The notes: generated from the letters alone by a model not told the origin. A DNA stretch of 64,000 nucleotides from Trichomonas vaginalis G3 (GCF_026262505.1 NC_067203.1:10726001-10790000); one strand, 5' to 3'; shown: positions 9,283-19,728, numbered from the stretch's first letter. Translations and numbers: made by a program.

Positions 9283-10068
9283 ATGAAATTGAGTTCGTTT
9301 TTTAGAATGAAAGCATTCTGGGCAAAGACAAAGGAATCCGTCACACTCGGCATGAACTCAATCGAGCGTGCTACAGGCACAGCTAAGACAGAAGAGACTG
9401 AAATCTTCACAAACACTTTCAATACCATCAAGTCTCATAAAGAACGCCTTGACGCTCTTTTAGAAGAACTCAAGACATATGCTAAGTCCATCAAGAAGTA
9501 TGGTGATGTTTCAAGACAAGTTTCCATCAAGATGGCCGCCCTCTTCCCAATGGGCGAACCAAATCAGGCTGCAACTGCCACAAACCTCCAGTGCAACACA
9601 AACCTTGCCACAGAGGCTCTCAACCTTTCCGATACATACCTTCCACAGCATGTCACAGAGAAGGTCAATGTCCTTCTTGCTGAACTCAAGGTCATTTACA
9701 CCACAGAAGAGGAGAGAAACAAGTTCCACGTCCTCCTCCTCAACGATGAGAAGGAAGTCAAGTCTCGCCAAGAAAAGGGCAAGCCAACAGCCGAATATGA
9801 GACAAAGGCTGAAGAGCACCGCAAGGAATTCATCAAGTTTGACCAGGAGTTCATGGAGAAGGCTAATGCCTTCATTGCCAAGGCTCCAGCTGAGTATGCA
9901 ACAATCTTTGAAGCATTCCAGTACTACAATGCTGCATTTGCTGCTGCTCACCAGAGACTTATCATAGTTGGCCAGAACTATAACCTCAACACACTTGCTG
10001 CTAAGTATCCAGACACATCTATCACACCATCAACACCAGCTCCAGCACCAGCTGCTCCAGCTAAGTAG
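9283..10068 (+). CDS. BAR-domain protein (amphiphysin/endophilin-like)
   Basis: This 261-aa protein is almost entirely helical. An N-terminal amphipathic stretch (MKAFWAKTKESVTLGMNSIERATG) is followed by long coiled-coil helices. The third, about residues 165-235, reads EEHRKEFIKFDQEFMEKANAFIAK then FEAFQYYNAAFAAAHQRL, which is the typical BAR helix-2/3 pattern ending in F-x-x-A-x-x-x-Y-x-x. An Ala/Pro tail follows and there is no SH3 domain. BAR dimers sense and bend membranes in endocytosis. The second ATG at 9307 (MKAFWAK) is the more natural start, because the first eight residues precede the amphipathic helix. C-ending codons dominate, suggesting high expression. The call is good at fold level; the exact subfamily is open. 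Confidence 0.75.
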   Translation: MKLSSFFRMKAFWAKTKESVTLGMNSIERATGTAKTEETEIFTNTFNTIKSHKERLDALLEELKTYAKSIKKYGDVSRQVSIKMAALFPMGEPNQAATATNLQCNTNLATEALNLSDTYLPQHVTEKVNVLLAELKVIYTTEEERNKFHVLLLNDEKEVKSRQEKGKPTAEYETKAEEHRKEFIKFDQEFMEKANAFIAKAPAEYATIFEAFQYYNAAFAAAHQRLIIVGQNYNLNTLAAKYPDTSITPSTPAPAPAAPAK

Positions 10069-10308
10069 GCTTATTTATTTATTAAAGTAGGTTTTTCTTT
10101 TCATATTTTTTTGGCTGTTTTGAAGATCACGTAATGTGAATTTTGGAAATTTCATTGATAAAATTGAGTACTGGCTTTGTTATTCATGGAAAATCTATTT
10201 TTCTTAAGGTACTCTATGAGTAGGCCTTTTTTTACCTTCATGATTATTGCAGAAATTTTATCGATAGAAATTTTATGATTAATTCATATGAAATTGAATA
10301 AATGTAAA

Positions 10309-10380
10309 GCCTGCGTAGCATAGTGGTTATTGCGTGCGCCTTGTAAGCGCAAGGTCGCCGGTTCAACTCCGGTCGTAGGC
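10309..10380 (+). tRNA. tRNA-Thr (anticodon TGT)
   Basis: This 72-nt gene has acceptor stem GCCTGCG pairing with CGTAGGC (one G-T pair). The anticodon stem-loop is TGCGC-CTTGTAA-GCGCA with anticodon TGT, reading ACA threonine codons. The T arm is GCCGG-TTCAACT-CCGGT. The internal A box (TAGCATAGTGG) and B box (GGTTCAACTCC) for RNA polymerase III are intact. A T5 run follows shortly after the gene as terminator. No intron is present and CCA is not encoded. Confidence 0.95.
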
Positions 10381-10669
10381 AAATATTTTTATTTCTTTTT
10401 TTTTCTCCTATTTGCCACATTATTTTCTTTGAGCCCTGTGGAGACACCTAATGGTTCAGCCAGCGCCCATATATACCATATAAATTAAAATGTCTTTGCT
10501 GTAGGAGAAAAATACCAAAATTATCATATGATCATTCAAAATTCTCAGATAAGATTTCAATTCATAAAATCAATTGATGAATTTTTTTTATTCGACAAGA
10601 GTGTTATTATATCAAAAGCTCCTCGATTCTACTTACGCAGAAATGAGGAAAAAATAATTAAAAATATTT

Positions 10670-10741
10670 GCCTACGACCGGAGTTGAACCGGCGACCTTG
10701 CGCTTACAAGGCGCACGCAATAACCACTATGCTACGCAGGC
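10670..10741 (-). tRNA. tRNA-Thr (anticodon TGT), inverted duplicate
   Basis: On the minus strand this is identical in all 72 nt to the gene at 10309-10380, with the same A and B boxes. It is followed on its own strand by a T5 run. The two genes face each other with convergent transcription across the spacer. Confidence 0.95.
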
Positions 10742-10840
10742 TTTACATTTATTCAATTTCATATGAATTAATCATAAAATTTCTATCGATAAAATTTCTG
10801 CAATAATCATGAAGGTAAAAAAAGGCCTACTCATAGAGTA

Positions 10841-11267
10841 TAAGGTCGATGAAAAAATGAGCGTTTTTAAAAAACCGCCGTTTGAGAGGAAAATTGAGAG
10901 CCCCGATGTATACTTTTTGACATTGTCAAAAACTTTGAAAGGACAAAAAAATTTTAATGTCAGAAAGTTTACAAATGTATATTTTCTGACAAACAGACTC
11001 TCAGAAAGTACTCAAACTGCGGTTTTTAATTTCCGCACTTTTTTTGGCGACCTTATTAAGAAAAATAGATATTTTTAAAATACATCAAGATTGCATTCTT
11101 ATGATATGTTTCATTACTCTGTTTCTTTATTCTATTGATCGAAAAGGTTGTGTGAATAATATTTCGCGCGTGATTCATATTCATAAAAATCAATATCATA
11201 TATAAAGAACTAAAACTAAAAACAAACTTTATATTACAAATATATAATAATAAAAATTAAAAATTAA
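10841..11267. other. Intergenic, nothing firm
   Basis: About 430 bases with several small TTTTGACA / TGTCAAAA and CTGACA-like inverted words near 10910-11000, but no gene. The open frame crossing 10809-11078 starts inside the tRNA flank repeat and has no coding character. Confidence 0.45.
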
Positions 11268-14200
11268 TCAGTTGAAATCACTAAATAAAAATGATTTCAT
11301 TAAAGTAACACACATGTTACACATCTGTCGAGTGTTTTCACACATGCAGCGGTTGCAATAAAACCTATTACATCTAGAACATTTTACTAAAGCCGGTCCA
11401 TCGCAAGTTGCACAATGAGTGAAAATAGAAGCTTCCTGAGGATGGGCTCCCAAATTCACAGCGTTCCATACGAAAGCTGTTTTGTTCTTATCAATGGAAA
11501 CAAACTCGCACAAAGAAGGATGGAAAACAATTCTGTCAACAGCACTTTTGTGTTCACTTGGCAATTTCTTTGTATCTATTCTCATTTCATCTGCTCTTGG
11601 GCTTAACAAGTAAATGTGGCCGCTCTGGCAGCCAACAATACAAGTCCTGTCTCGATCTGCAGGATGCAACTGAAGAGGACACAAAACTGTAACGTGTTCT
11701 TCGAAAGGAACTTTACACATCAAAACTCCATTGATTGAATAATAGAAACACTGGTGTTCTGTTGCAACATACATTCCTCCATTCTCTTCATCTATTCCAA
11801 GTCCTTCTATTTTCTCATTGAATTCAAGATCGCAATGAATAGAAGCAGAGAAAATTTCCCAAATGAAAATGTGATTTTCTGTTGCAGTCGCGACAATCCA
11901 ATCAACACCAGAAATGCATGAACTCGGTCTTCCTCCCCATGAAAACTCAGTAATCATTTGAATCGAACTTGGCAATCCATCAGTGTATAAAATTCGATAT
12001 GTACGGGATAAACCAAACTCGAAATCAACGACCAAAAACATTCCGTTAACTGATAAACTCAATCCACAAGAGAAAACTAAAAGTGGATCGACGTTTAAAC
12101 AAAAGATTTCACCACTTTGTTTGTTCAAACAACACAAAGTTAATGATCTCTTGTCGATCTTAACGAAATAAGGCTTCGAAGCTTCCAATCTTGCACTCAA
12201 ATTCCTGATCTTTCTGATTGTATTTCTCTCGAAAAGTAGCGTTTGATATGATTTTGGTTTGATGTTGATTTCCTGACAAACGTGGAATAATTCGAGATCT
12301 GCGATGTTTGAGTGGTTTTGGGAGACTCTTTCGTTGTCTTCGTTTGTGAGTTCTGTGTAAGAATTCCTTCTTGAACTTGGGAAAATGTTGAACATTCTCG
12401 AAACCCAATTCATCAAATTTTGATTGAATTTTTCAGCTTCGATTGCATCTCTCAATGTTTGGCAATAAGGAGAAGGAAGGGAATCTCCTGTAGGAATCTT
12501 TGTTCCAAGTCCATTCATGTCCTCATAGAATTCAGGGACATAAAACATCGTTGCTGGAATTTCATGACAATCTTCAATCAAATTTTGTTTGTCACTTTTA
12601 TACAAATAAGTGAATGGCAACAAGTTATGTAAAATTTCGAGAGTCGAATCAGAGTTTGGAGGACGATTTGCGTCGATCAAACTGAGTCTTCTTCTTCCAC
12701 AGTTTGAGAGTGTCACGTGTGGGAAGAAGGGATAGTTCTCCAAGTCAACAAAAGAACGACTTGCCAAGCCATTCATGACCAACAAAAATTGGTCAGTTGA
12801 CAAGAAAGAAGAAGACCATTGGGAATGAGCTCTTTTGACATTTGTTGTCTTGAAGAGGAATTGATATCCGCTGAGCTGTTTGAAGGCTTTTTCGGAGTAT
12901 CTTTCCAAAAGTGGCAAAACTTTTGCAATGTTGTTATTTTTCATGTGCAAAATGAAATTTCCGTTTTCGAATGTCCACATTTCGATTTCTTTGTTGGAAT
13001 GTTGTCTCGCGTAAATCATTTGTTCCATAGGAACAATGATCAAAATGTGAGATCCAAACAAAGAAGTTTGCCCCCAATGTCCTAAATAAACACTTTCAAG
13101 GAAAATATGGAGTTCTTTCTCATCCAAACGTGTTATTAATTGTATTTCCTCTTTATCAGTTAATGTAGCATATGTTAATAACATAATACAACTGTGAAAT
13201 ACAAATAAAACCGTTTTTATCGTCATTCCATATCGTTGTAATTTACATGACAAAATTCCGATTGCGTCTCCGTATTTTTGTTTTTGAACTTTGAGGAAAA
13301 TCTCGCGCAAAGAGACATCTTCTGAATACGTCTTCTTGTAGAGCTCTTTGTTGTTTTCCATGAAGAAATCTAACACAAGAGACTTAAAATCACGATACGG
13401 CTTAGAAATATCTGTCATTTCAAAAGGTGACGGAGAAACTAATCGAGGGGGAGCAAACGGAAATGCGCGGGGACACAAATGAAAAGTTTTTGGACTGAAA
13501 TTCGAAACGAAAGCGTTGTTTACACGGATATCAGTGATAAACTGTCTCCAGTGCATGTAATCTTCACTGAGTTTGAATGTTGTGTCCAATCTCATGAGTT
13601 CTTTCGAGAAAAGATGGGCCGTTAAGTATTGTCTGCAGTCACTTTCGTATTTGAATTTGTTTTGTCTTCGTGACAAATTCATGAAATCGTTCATAAACGT
13701 GCCTCTGCAGCTAGAAATCTCTTTTGATATCTGCGAGCATTCGTCTGCAAAGCACTTCGCGTTGTTGATCCATTCATTGAGACAAGAATCGAATAAATTA
13801 TGGTTCAATTCAAATTTCTTTTGTTTCAAAAGTTGGCAAATTGCAGTTTTGTCTTTTGACAAACAATTTTCACCGAAACCGTCAACCAAGTTATCAAAGA
13901 TTTGGCTGTCTGCTGTTCCTAACAATGACAATGCGTATTCCCATGTCTTCTGCATTGATTTCTGATTGATTACAGCACTAATTAACTTGATGTGAATTGA
14001 CAAACTTTCAATGATTTTTGGATAATTGTTTGGTGACGAATAAATGATTATATCAAGTAAAATAGCGTTGATTGTCAATGAACACTTTTGAAGTTCTCTG
14101 TTATTTCCACTAACTGTTTCCAATGCGTCCAAGAATTTTTCAACGAATTTCGTGATTGAATTTTGGAAAAGTTTTTGATTCACGAAATATTGAACGAATC

Positions 14201-17200
14201 TCAGAAACTGAGGCAAAGGAAACTGTTGTGTATAGTAGACAGGGAATCTCTCAAGTAATATGTACATCAGGACATGAACAGTAAATGTCGATCTGCTTCT
14301 AGTATAGAAAGGAAAACTGAAGAAAATCGCATTAAATATCGAAATCATCTGATTATAATTATTAGAAGCGAAAATGGAGTTGATTAAGAGCTTCGTAAGT
14401 GGACTAGTGTTCAACCATTTACTTACTCCTTCTTGGTCAATCTCTTCTGTCGTTGTGAAGTCAAAACCGTTGTTTCTCAAAATGTAAGACATCATTTCAA
14501 CCGTGAATATCGCGGGAGGAAGGAAAGGAGGACATGGAGGGACTTTCAGGTTCTTTATGATCAAGTCTTTGCCACTCCATGTAGGATCTTGGGCTTCAGA
14601 AAGTTCCGAAATCTGAACTAAATCGTGTGGCAAATTTTCCGAGTTGTCAATCATCGATCTCAGTAAATATGGATAACTAAGGACTAAAGGGAACCAACTT
14701 GTAAGCAAAGTGACACATAATGGATTGTCAAGCATCGCTGAAAGGTTGTTCTGCAACAAACATATGAAGAAATTGTAAATATTGTCAAATTTTGTCAATT
14801 TTTCGGATTCAACTTTTTTGTAAGTGAATGAATGAGCGAAACACAAACTCATCGACCAAACAAGGGATAGAAGGAGAGGAAGGTATTTGACGTCCACGGG
14901 TTTGTCTGTTGATAATTCCGTGGATCCGGTAGTAAGACTTAATACGTATTCCCATGTTTCGTAGTGGTTTGACAACAATGTGATGCGATGCATAAGGATA
15001 TCACTAACTTCTACAAAGTTCTTCTGTATGGATTCCATTTTAACTGCGAATTTAAGTAGTTTTAAGGTCAAATCATCGACACTTACCAACATTAAAGATA
15101 AAATCTTTTTAAATGATAAGTGCGAAGAGACTTCTTTGAAAGTATATGCATTCGTGAAGTCATATAAGCAGTTAATAATGGTTTTCTGGAGCGGACTTTC
15201 GTCTCTTGCTGTTAATAATTCCCATGTAATTTTTTCTGCATTCAAAACGTGGGAAATCTTGAACATTGTGACTATAAACTTTAACATATGTGGTAAAACT
15301 TTGTAATTCTGTAAGATTGTGTCAATAATTATCTTAGATTTAGGATTTGCTAAAATTACTGTGGCCAAAAAGAGCTCAAAGTTCTCTATCATGTGCCAAT
15401 CTGTATTAGAGAAATATTCGAAGATGACAGGAACTAAGATTTCGTTGTCTACGAGTAGCCACATATCATGATCGAATAAAATTGAAGATAAGAGCCTTTC
15501 TCTGTGATGGTGTTCGGCCACTGAGCTCAAAGCTTTCAAGAAGATCTCTTTTGTTGCGAATTTCTTCATTTTTTTGAGAGGCATCAAAATTTTCTTCCAT
15601 AATCGACTGGAACTGAACATAATCAGGTCGTTGATGTTTAGTAATGTCACAAATAACGAGTCGAACTCGTATTGCGTCTCAGCAGTATACAATGTATTGA
15701 CCAATCCGCTGTTTTTACGCATAGAAATGAAATGGAGAGGGAATCCGAAGTAAGGAACAGCTACACATGTTGGCGGGATCGTACATTTCTTCGACATTGA
15801 TGAGTTTGGAATAGTAGAATAAGGAGTTGTGAAGAAATAAGGGGTAAATACGGTTTCTACCCTGAAAGCTTCAATGGAATCGATGAAATCAGGTCCATTC
15901 TTGAATAATTCTGGTATCTTCTCGGGCATGTTTTTGAATAATCTGATCGCAGGTCCAATAAACATCAAATTTGAACTGGTAAACCCAAAGGATGCAAAGG
16001 TAAAGTCTCCTTTTTCTGGCTTCTGAGCAGTGTAAACTACATTTCCTTGTATAGAAACGTTAAATGAAGAAGAAAATAAAAAATCTTCAGTGCTAATATA
16101 TATAAAACTCCATTGCGTTGTATCAGCATCAATCTGCTTCTGCTTTCCATCAGAGTTAATGATGATTTGGCCCGTAAATGCAGATAATGTCAAATTATTT
16201 GTTTGGAAAAAATCAGTTTTGCGATCGAATTCATCGTAGAACTTGATCCAAAACGATATACATTTGAATGGTCTAGTAATTTTTAGGGTGTCCTGACCTT
16301 GGTAGAACTGAAATAAAGGGAAATGGTCATAATCAGGGGATGCGAAGGGCTGAAGGTCAAAGGGCTTCTCTAGGAGATAAGGAATGTACGTAGTATGTAA
16401 AAATCTGTTGGCAACTTCTTTGATATATGGAAAATCAAAAATATTTTTGCCTTCTTTTAGGTAGCGACCTAAGTAGCAATTACCTAAAATCCATGCATTG
16501 TAAGGATCCAAGTAATTTATGTGATTAATTTTGAGAAGTAGTGAATAAACTCTTATTGGCCTATGATTTGCAGAATTCATTCCGAAAACTATGGTCTCGA
16601 GGGTTTCTTCTGACAGAGAAAATAGAGGATGGTCCTTTTCTAAGTTCCAAATGAAGTCATCGATCTCATCATATCTCCGAAAAATGACCAAATTGCCTAG
16701 AGTTGCCGCATATAAATCTATTGTAATTAAACCAGCCTTAAATGACTTCTCTAACCAGTTCAAACCATCAGCTTTGATAAAATTCGTTGCAATATTTGGA
16801 ATTTTAACGAAAGCGGACTGTAAAATGGAGAACAATGAAACGTTCTTTGTATCATAAGCTTCGTTAAGTAGTTCTGTAATGGTTTTGGAGCAATGTGCCG
16901 CATTCAATAGAGCACTGCTCAAAGGAAAAAGAATTTCTGTAAAATTAACGTATTTCGCAGTCTTTAGAATGCATTTGAATACTTCTGAATGATGTCTGCA
17001 TGCTTTCGGAAGTGAAAAAACTGATATCAGTACTACAGAAAAGGATTGGTTTGAAGTTAGTATGGATGCAAGTATCTGTGTAGGTATATACTTAGCGAAC
17101 GCGTTTAAAAAACTCGTTTCAAGCAAGTCTTGATAAGATATCGAATTTGAATTTATCAATGGAACAATTTTAGAGAAAATTGATTCATAAGTTTCAACGG

Positions 17201-18125
17201 ATTCAGCAGGATATAGCGAAATATACTTGAAAATGGCTCCAAAAAGCTCTACAAGGATAGATGGATATAATTTGAAAGCAATTTCAAGAAGTTGTAGTCT
17301 AATATTAAGGGAGGAGTAGCTACTATTTTTGAGACTGTTTATTTCATCAATTATCTTGTCGTAGGCTAAAAGTACGTTTGAATCAAAAGTTTTTGTAATT
17401 ATTTCTTGATTTGACTGCGATCCGTATAATATTACTTTGTAAATAAGCTGCACACAGTAAATCATGTTTGCTTTCGGTATCAAATCTGATGTAGCGCAAG
17501 AAAAGAAAGCTGTAAATAAATTTGTTGGATCAATTTTTCCGAAAACGGTCTGAGGAGGTGTATCTATCAAAAATTCCATCGATGATTCAATAATCTGAGT
17601 ATTGATTTGAGAACACAATATTGTCTGTAAATAAGAGACATATCCATCGCTATTTCCGTAATCAATAACAAACTCAGGTATAGAAAATAATCGAGAGAAT
17701 AATTCTTTGCCTATTTGCATGATCTTTGGTTGTTGCATCGAGTATTTACATGTTGCGTTTATTAATTTTATCATTTTAGATGCGCGTGGTGTAAAAATTG
17801 TGATTTTGAATGAAGTCGTTAATAATCTAAGGGTTTGGACTAATGTAGGTATGGATTGAGATGCCATATCTCCATAATCAACAATTTTCGGGAAGGTATT
17901 CGGTATCACATGAGCTAATATACTTTCATTTTGTCCACCTACTAGGAAATTTTCGAACAAAGATAAGAAATTTAGGTATAATCGGATTTTATCTGACTGA
18001 TTTGATGCTCTCTGGAACTCTCTGAGTGCTTGTGTAACACCCCTGAGCTCTTTTGAATCCTTTAATTCTCTTTTCAACCGATTCTCAGGTTTAGTTTCCT
18101 CAGCAGTGCACCAGGGATCAAACAT
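11268..18125 (-). CDS. Giant BEACH-WD40 protein with C-terminal Cys8 zinc finger
   Basis: An uninterrupted 2285-aa reading frame from ATG 18125 (a TTG two codons earlier is not needed). The first 600 residues are helical armadillo-like. At about 620-760 lies a ConA/LamG-like sandwich (ISFWIKFYDEF .. WSFIYIST .. FIGPAIRLF). A long helical middle follows, then a PH-BEACH unit at about 1660-1960 (LLVMNGLASRSFVDLENYPFFPHV and EIPATMFYVPEFYEDMNGL), WD40 repeats to about 2230, and a zinc finger at 2243-2280. The finger is four CxxC pairs spaced 7, 4 and 8, a compact FYVE-like cross-brace. This order matches WDFY/ALFY-type BEACH proteins, which organise membrane traffic and autophagy. The BEACH core is degenerate: the usual DLSKPxG and YGxHYSS motifs are not recognisable. 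A paralogue lies at 30626. Confidence 0.88.
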   Translation of the reverse strand: MFDPWCTAEETKPENRLKRELKDSKELRGVTQALREFQRASNQSDKIRLYLNFLSLFENFLVGGQNESILAHVIPNTFPKIVDYGDMASQSIPTLVQTLRLLTTSFKITIFTPRASKMIKLINATCKYSMQQPKIMQIGKELFSRLFSIPEFVIDYGNSDGYVSYLQTILCSQINTQIIESSMEFLIDTPPQTVFGKIDPTNLFTAFFSCATSDLIPKANMIYCVQLIYKVILYGSQSNQEIITKTFDSNVLLAYDKIIDEINSLKNSSYSSLNIRLQLLEIAFKLYPSILVELFGAIFKYISLYPAESVETYESIFSKIVPLINSNSISYQDLLETSFLNAFAKYIPTQILASILTSNQSFSVVLISVFSLPKACRHHSEVFKCILKTAKYVNFTEILFPLSSALLNAAHCSKTITELLNEAYDTKNVSLFSILQSAFVKIPNIATNFIKADGLNWLEKSFKAGLITIDLYAATLGNLVIFRRYDEIDDFIWNLEKDHPLFSLSEETLETIVFGMNSANHRPIRVYSLLLKINHINYLDPYNAWILGNCYLGRYLKEGKNIFDFPYIKEVANRFLHTTYIPYLLEKPFDLQPFASPDYDHFPLFQFYQGQDTLKITRPFKCISFWIKFYDEFDRKTDFFQTNNLTLSAFTGQIIINSDGKQKQIDADTTQWSFIYISTEDFLFSSSFNVSIQGNVVYTAQKPEKGDFTFASFGFTSSNLMFIGPAIRLFKNMPEKIPELFKNGPDFIDSIEAFRVETVFTPYFFTTPYSTIPNSSMSKKCTIPPTCVAVPYFGFPLHFISMRKNSGLVNTLYTAETQYEFDSLFVTLLNINDLIMFSSSRLWKKILMPLKKMKKFATKEIFLKALSSVAEHHHRERLLSSILFDHDMWLLVDNEILVPVIFEYFSNTDWHMIENFELFLATVILANPKSKIIIDTILQNYKVLPHMLKFIVTMFKISHVLNAEKITWELLTARDESPLQKTIINCLYDFTNAYTFKEVSSHLSFKKILSLMLVSVDDLTLKLLKFAVKMESIQKNFVEVSDILMHRITLLSNHYETWEYVLSLTTGSTELSTDKPVDVKYLPLLLSLVWSMSLCFAHSFTYKKVESEKLTKFDNIYNFFICLLQNNLSAMLDNPLCVTLLTSWFPLVLSYPYLLRSMIDNSENLPHDLVQISELSEAQDPTWSGKDLIIKNLKVPPCPPFLPPAIFTVEMMSYILRNNGFDFTTTEEIDQEGVSKWLNTSPLTKLLINSIFASNNYNQMISIFNAIFFSFPFYTRSRSTFTVHVLMYILLERFPVYYTQQFPLPQFLRFVQYFVNQKLFQNSITKFVEKFLDALETVSGNNRELQKCSLTINAILLDIIIYSSPNNYPKIIESLSIHIKLISAVINQKSMQKTWEYALSLLGTADSQIFDNLVDGFGENCLSKDKTAICQLLKQKKFELNHNLFDSCLNEWINNAKCFADECSQISKEISSCRGTFMNDFMNLSRRQNKFKYESDCRQYLTAHLFSKELMRLDTTFKLSEDYMHWRQFITDIRVNNAFVSNFSPKTFHLCPRAFPFAPPRLVSPSPFEMTDISKPYRDFKSLVLDFFMENNKELYKKTYSEDVSLREIFLKVQKQKYGDAIGILSCKLQRYGMTIKTVLFVFHSCIMLLTYATLTDKEEIQLITRLDEKELHIFLESVYLGHWGQTSLFGSHILIIVPMEQMIYARQHSNKEIEMWTFENGNFILHMKNNNIAKVLPLLERYSEKAFKQLSGYQFLFKTTNVKRAHSQWSSSFLSTDQFLLVMNGLASRSFVDLENYPFFPHVTLSNCGRRRLSLIDANRPPNSDSTLEILHNLLPFTYLYKSDKQNLIEDCHEIPATMFYVPEFYEDMNGLGTKIPTGDSLPSPYCQTLRDAIEAEKFNQNLMNWVSRMFNIFPSSRRNSYTELTNEDNERVSQNHSNIADLELFHVCQEINIKPKSYQTLLFERNTIRKIRNLSARLEASKPYFVKIDKRSLTLCCLNKQSGEIFCLNVDPLLVFSCGLSLSVNGMFLVVDFEFGLSRTYRILYTDGLPSSIQMITEFSWGGRPSSCISGVDWIVATATENHIFIWEIFSASIHCDLEFNEKIEGLGIDEENGGMYVATEHQCFYYSINGVLMCKVPFEEHVTVLCPLQLHPADRDRTCIVGCQSGHIYLLSPRADEMRIDTKKLPSEHKSAVDRIVFHPSLCEFVSIDKNKTAFVWNAVNLGAHPQEASIFTHCATCDGPALVKCSRCNRFYCNRCMCENTRQMCNMCVTLMKSFLFSDFN

Positions 18126-18885
18126 CCCCAAAAAGAATTGAAATTTTCGGATTTGAATGCAAAATAGTTATCAACCATCTCTCGACATAAGAAAGATGAA
18201 ATTCTTGAGAAATATCTTTCCGAACAGATTGAAATTTTGGAACCTCATCAACCTTAATAAAGAAGTGCATAATTTGATTTATATCATGTTTGATGATGCG
18301 ATATTGAAATTGTCAGCTAAACAATTGAAAATATTCAAAACATTAAATCTGAATTTCAAATAGAAGCAGATATTAAGGTGTGCTTAATAAATGACTGATA
18401 CAAGTAGATCGTAAGAATGCTGTCAAATGACTTTATCCACTGAAATTCATGCAGATTTATATACTTTATGTATGATATTGTTTATATAACCATGTAATAC
18501 AAAAATCATAAAACGATATCCACATAAATAGTTACATACTAGCCATACATTAGCATTTAATGAAATAATTCGCATCAAATAAAAATATTATTTTCAATAT
18601 TTTCTCTATTTTTTATAATTTTTATGAATTGATCTCAACATATCATTTACACATCAGATATCTACGAATTATATGATTTCGGATTAAATTCTCGAATTAT
18701 TGATAAGATAGCCGACAAAATTTTGATGAATTCGGATTAATAACCATAAAGTTAATCTTAAAATATCGAAAAATTTAGATGACTATTTAAGTATTCAAAA
18801 TTTTTTGTAAAGTGCAAAGTGCCCGGACACTTATACACTCAATTTGAGATTTTACGGTTGACAATCATTATACAAAAAAGATATA
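18126..18885. other. Intergenic between divergent genes
   Basis: 760 bases of AT-rich spacer shared by the 5' ends of the BEACH gene and the UBX gene. Apart from the initiator-like motif near 18865, I see no element. The 68-codon frame at 18157 has no recognisable domain. Confidence 0.5.
18865..18869 (+). promoter_or_regulatory. Initiator-like TCATT for UBX gene
   Basis: TCATT with the candidate A start at 18867, 19 nt upstream of the ATG at 18886. This is typical trichomonad Inr spacing. Confidence 0.55.
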
Positions 18886-19728
18886 ATGTCGGATCGTTGG
18901 CAATGGGTAGATGCATTTAGAGATGCTAATATTCCAACAGCAGTTATGATGAATATGCCAGAAGAAGATTTTAAGAAAACACGTTTATTTTTAATTGATG
19001 CCGGTCTTGCTCCATTGAGTTACCTTAAAGATGCAGAAAAGAAAGAGGAAGTGAAGGATCCAGAGCAGGAAGAATTAGACAGAATTATTGAAGAATCAAA
19101 AAGAATCAAAGCAAAACGCGAGAAAGGAAACACAGATTACGTATATAACCCTGCTTGTTTCTGTGATCAGAAATATAATGTTAATACTACCTTAGAAGAG
19201 GAAGAAGAGAAGAAGGAGAAAGAAGTTAAAAAGAATAACGATTTTCCAAAGACATACGTATGGGATGGCGACGATGAGCATGCTACAGACAAGGTTATTA
19301 AGGATTCATTAGAGTCTAAGTTCGAAAAGCTCGAAGCTGAGCAGTTACTCAAGCAAGAACAGGAAGATAAACAAAGATTAGAAGAACTCAAACAAAATTA
19401 CAACGACAACGTAAATCAGTCGAACTCAATTCAAACAAAGCGCGAAAATATGGAGAAGTTGCAGTTGTTACCACCAGAACCAGCTGATGGCGTACAAATG
19501 GCAATCTTATTACCAAATAACAAAAAAGTTATGCGTAAGTGCAATCTCAATGAAGACGCAAACGCTATTTATACTATTGTAGAAGGACAAGAAAATATGT
19601 ATGAAAAAGATGATTCGCTTATTCCTTATAAGATCATTTTTGGTATTAACAACGAACTTCTTCGTAATGTACCACTTGTTGACCAAGGCATCAAGTCGAG
19701 AAATATGTTTAAAGTTTTGTTAGAATAA
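18886..19728 (+). CDS. UBX-domain protein
   Basis: This 280-aa protein has a small helical N-terminus (DAFRDANIPTAVMMNMPEEDF). A long charged coiled coil at about 55-190 follows (repeated E/K-rich heptads, e.g. KFEKLEAEQLLKQEQEDKQRL). The C-terminal ubiquitin-like UBX domain is at about 195-280. It opens with LLPPEPADGVQMAILLPNNKK and ends LVDQGIKSRNMFKVLLE, as in FAF/UBXD proteins where a conserved PEP leads into the fold. UBX domains bind the N-domain of the AAA ATPase p97/Cdc48 and recruit it to ubiquitinated substrates. The usual FPR loop that contacts p97 is replaced here by GINNELL, so the binding mode is uncertain. The stop overlaps TAAAA, compatible with the trichomonad UAAA polyadenylation signal. 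Confidence 0.72.
   Translation: MSDRWQWVDAFRDANIPTAVMMNMPEEDFKKTRLFLIDAGLAPLSYLKDAEKKEEVKDPEQEELDRIIEESKRIKAKREKGNTDYVYNPACFCDQKYNVNTTLEEEEEKKEKEVKKNNDFPKTYVWDGDDEHATDKVIKDSLESKFEKLEAEQLLKQEQEDKQRLEELKQNYNDNVNQSNSIQTKRENMEKLQLLPPEPADGVQMAILLPNNKKVMRKCNLNEDANAIYTIVEGQENMYEKDDSLIPYKIIFGINNELLRNVPLVDQGIKSRNMFKVLLE

Larger units (their letters stand above)
10210..10840. repeat. 182-bp inverted repeat, each arm holding a tRNA-Thr gene
   Basis: Bases 10210-10391 are repeated in inverse orientation at 10659-10840, essentially without differences, around a unique spacer of 267 bases. Each arm contains a complete tRNA-Thr gene plus about 100 bp of 5' flank and a short 3' flank. The flanks match as well as the genes, so the pair arose by one inverted duplication or is kept alike by gene conversion. 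The arms could form a cruciform. Confidence 0.9.

Noticed and set aside
10244-10806. Two ORFs sharing the peptide NICLRPELNRRPCAYKAHA
   Set aside because: They are antisense translations of the two identical tRNA-Thr genes, a well-known source of false proteins.
10809-11078. 89-codon plus-strand ORF after the tRNA palindrome
   Set aside because: It starts in the tRNA flank repeat, has no recognisable domain and has skewed composition.
11415-16857. Several plus-strand ORFs of 60-130 codons opposite the giant BEACH gene
   Set aside because: Shadows of the long minus-strand coding frame, with no domain or initiator context.
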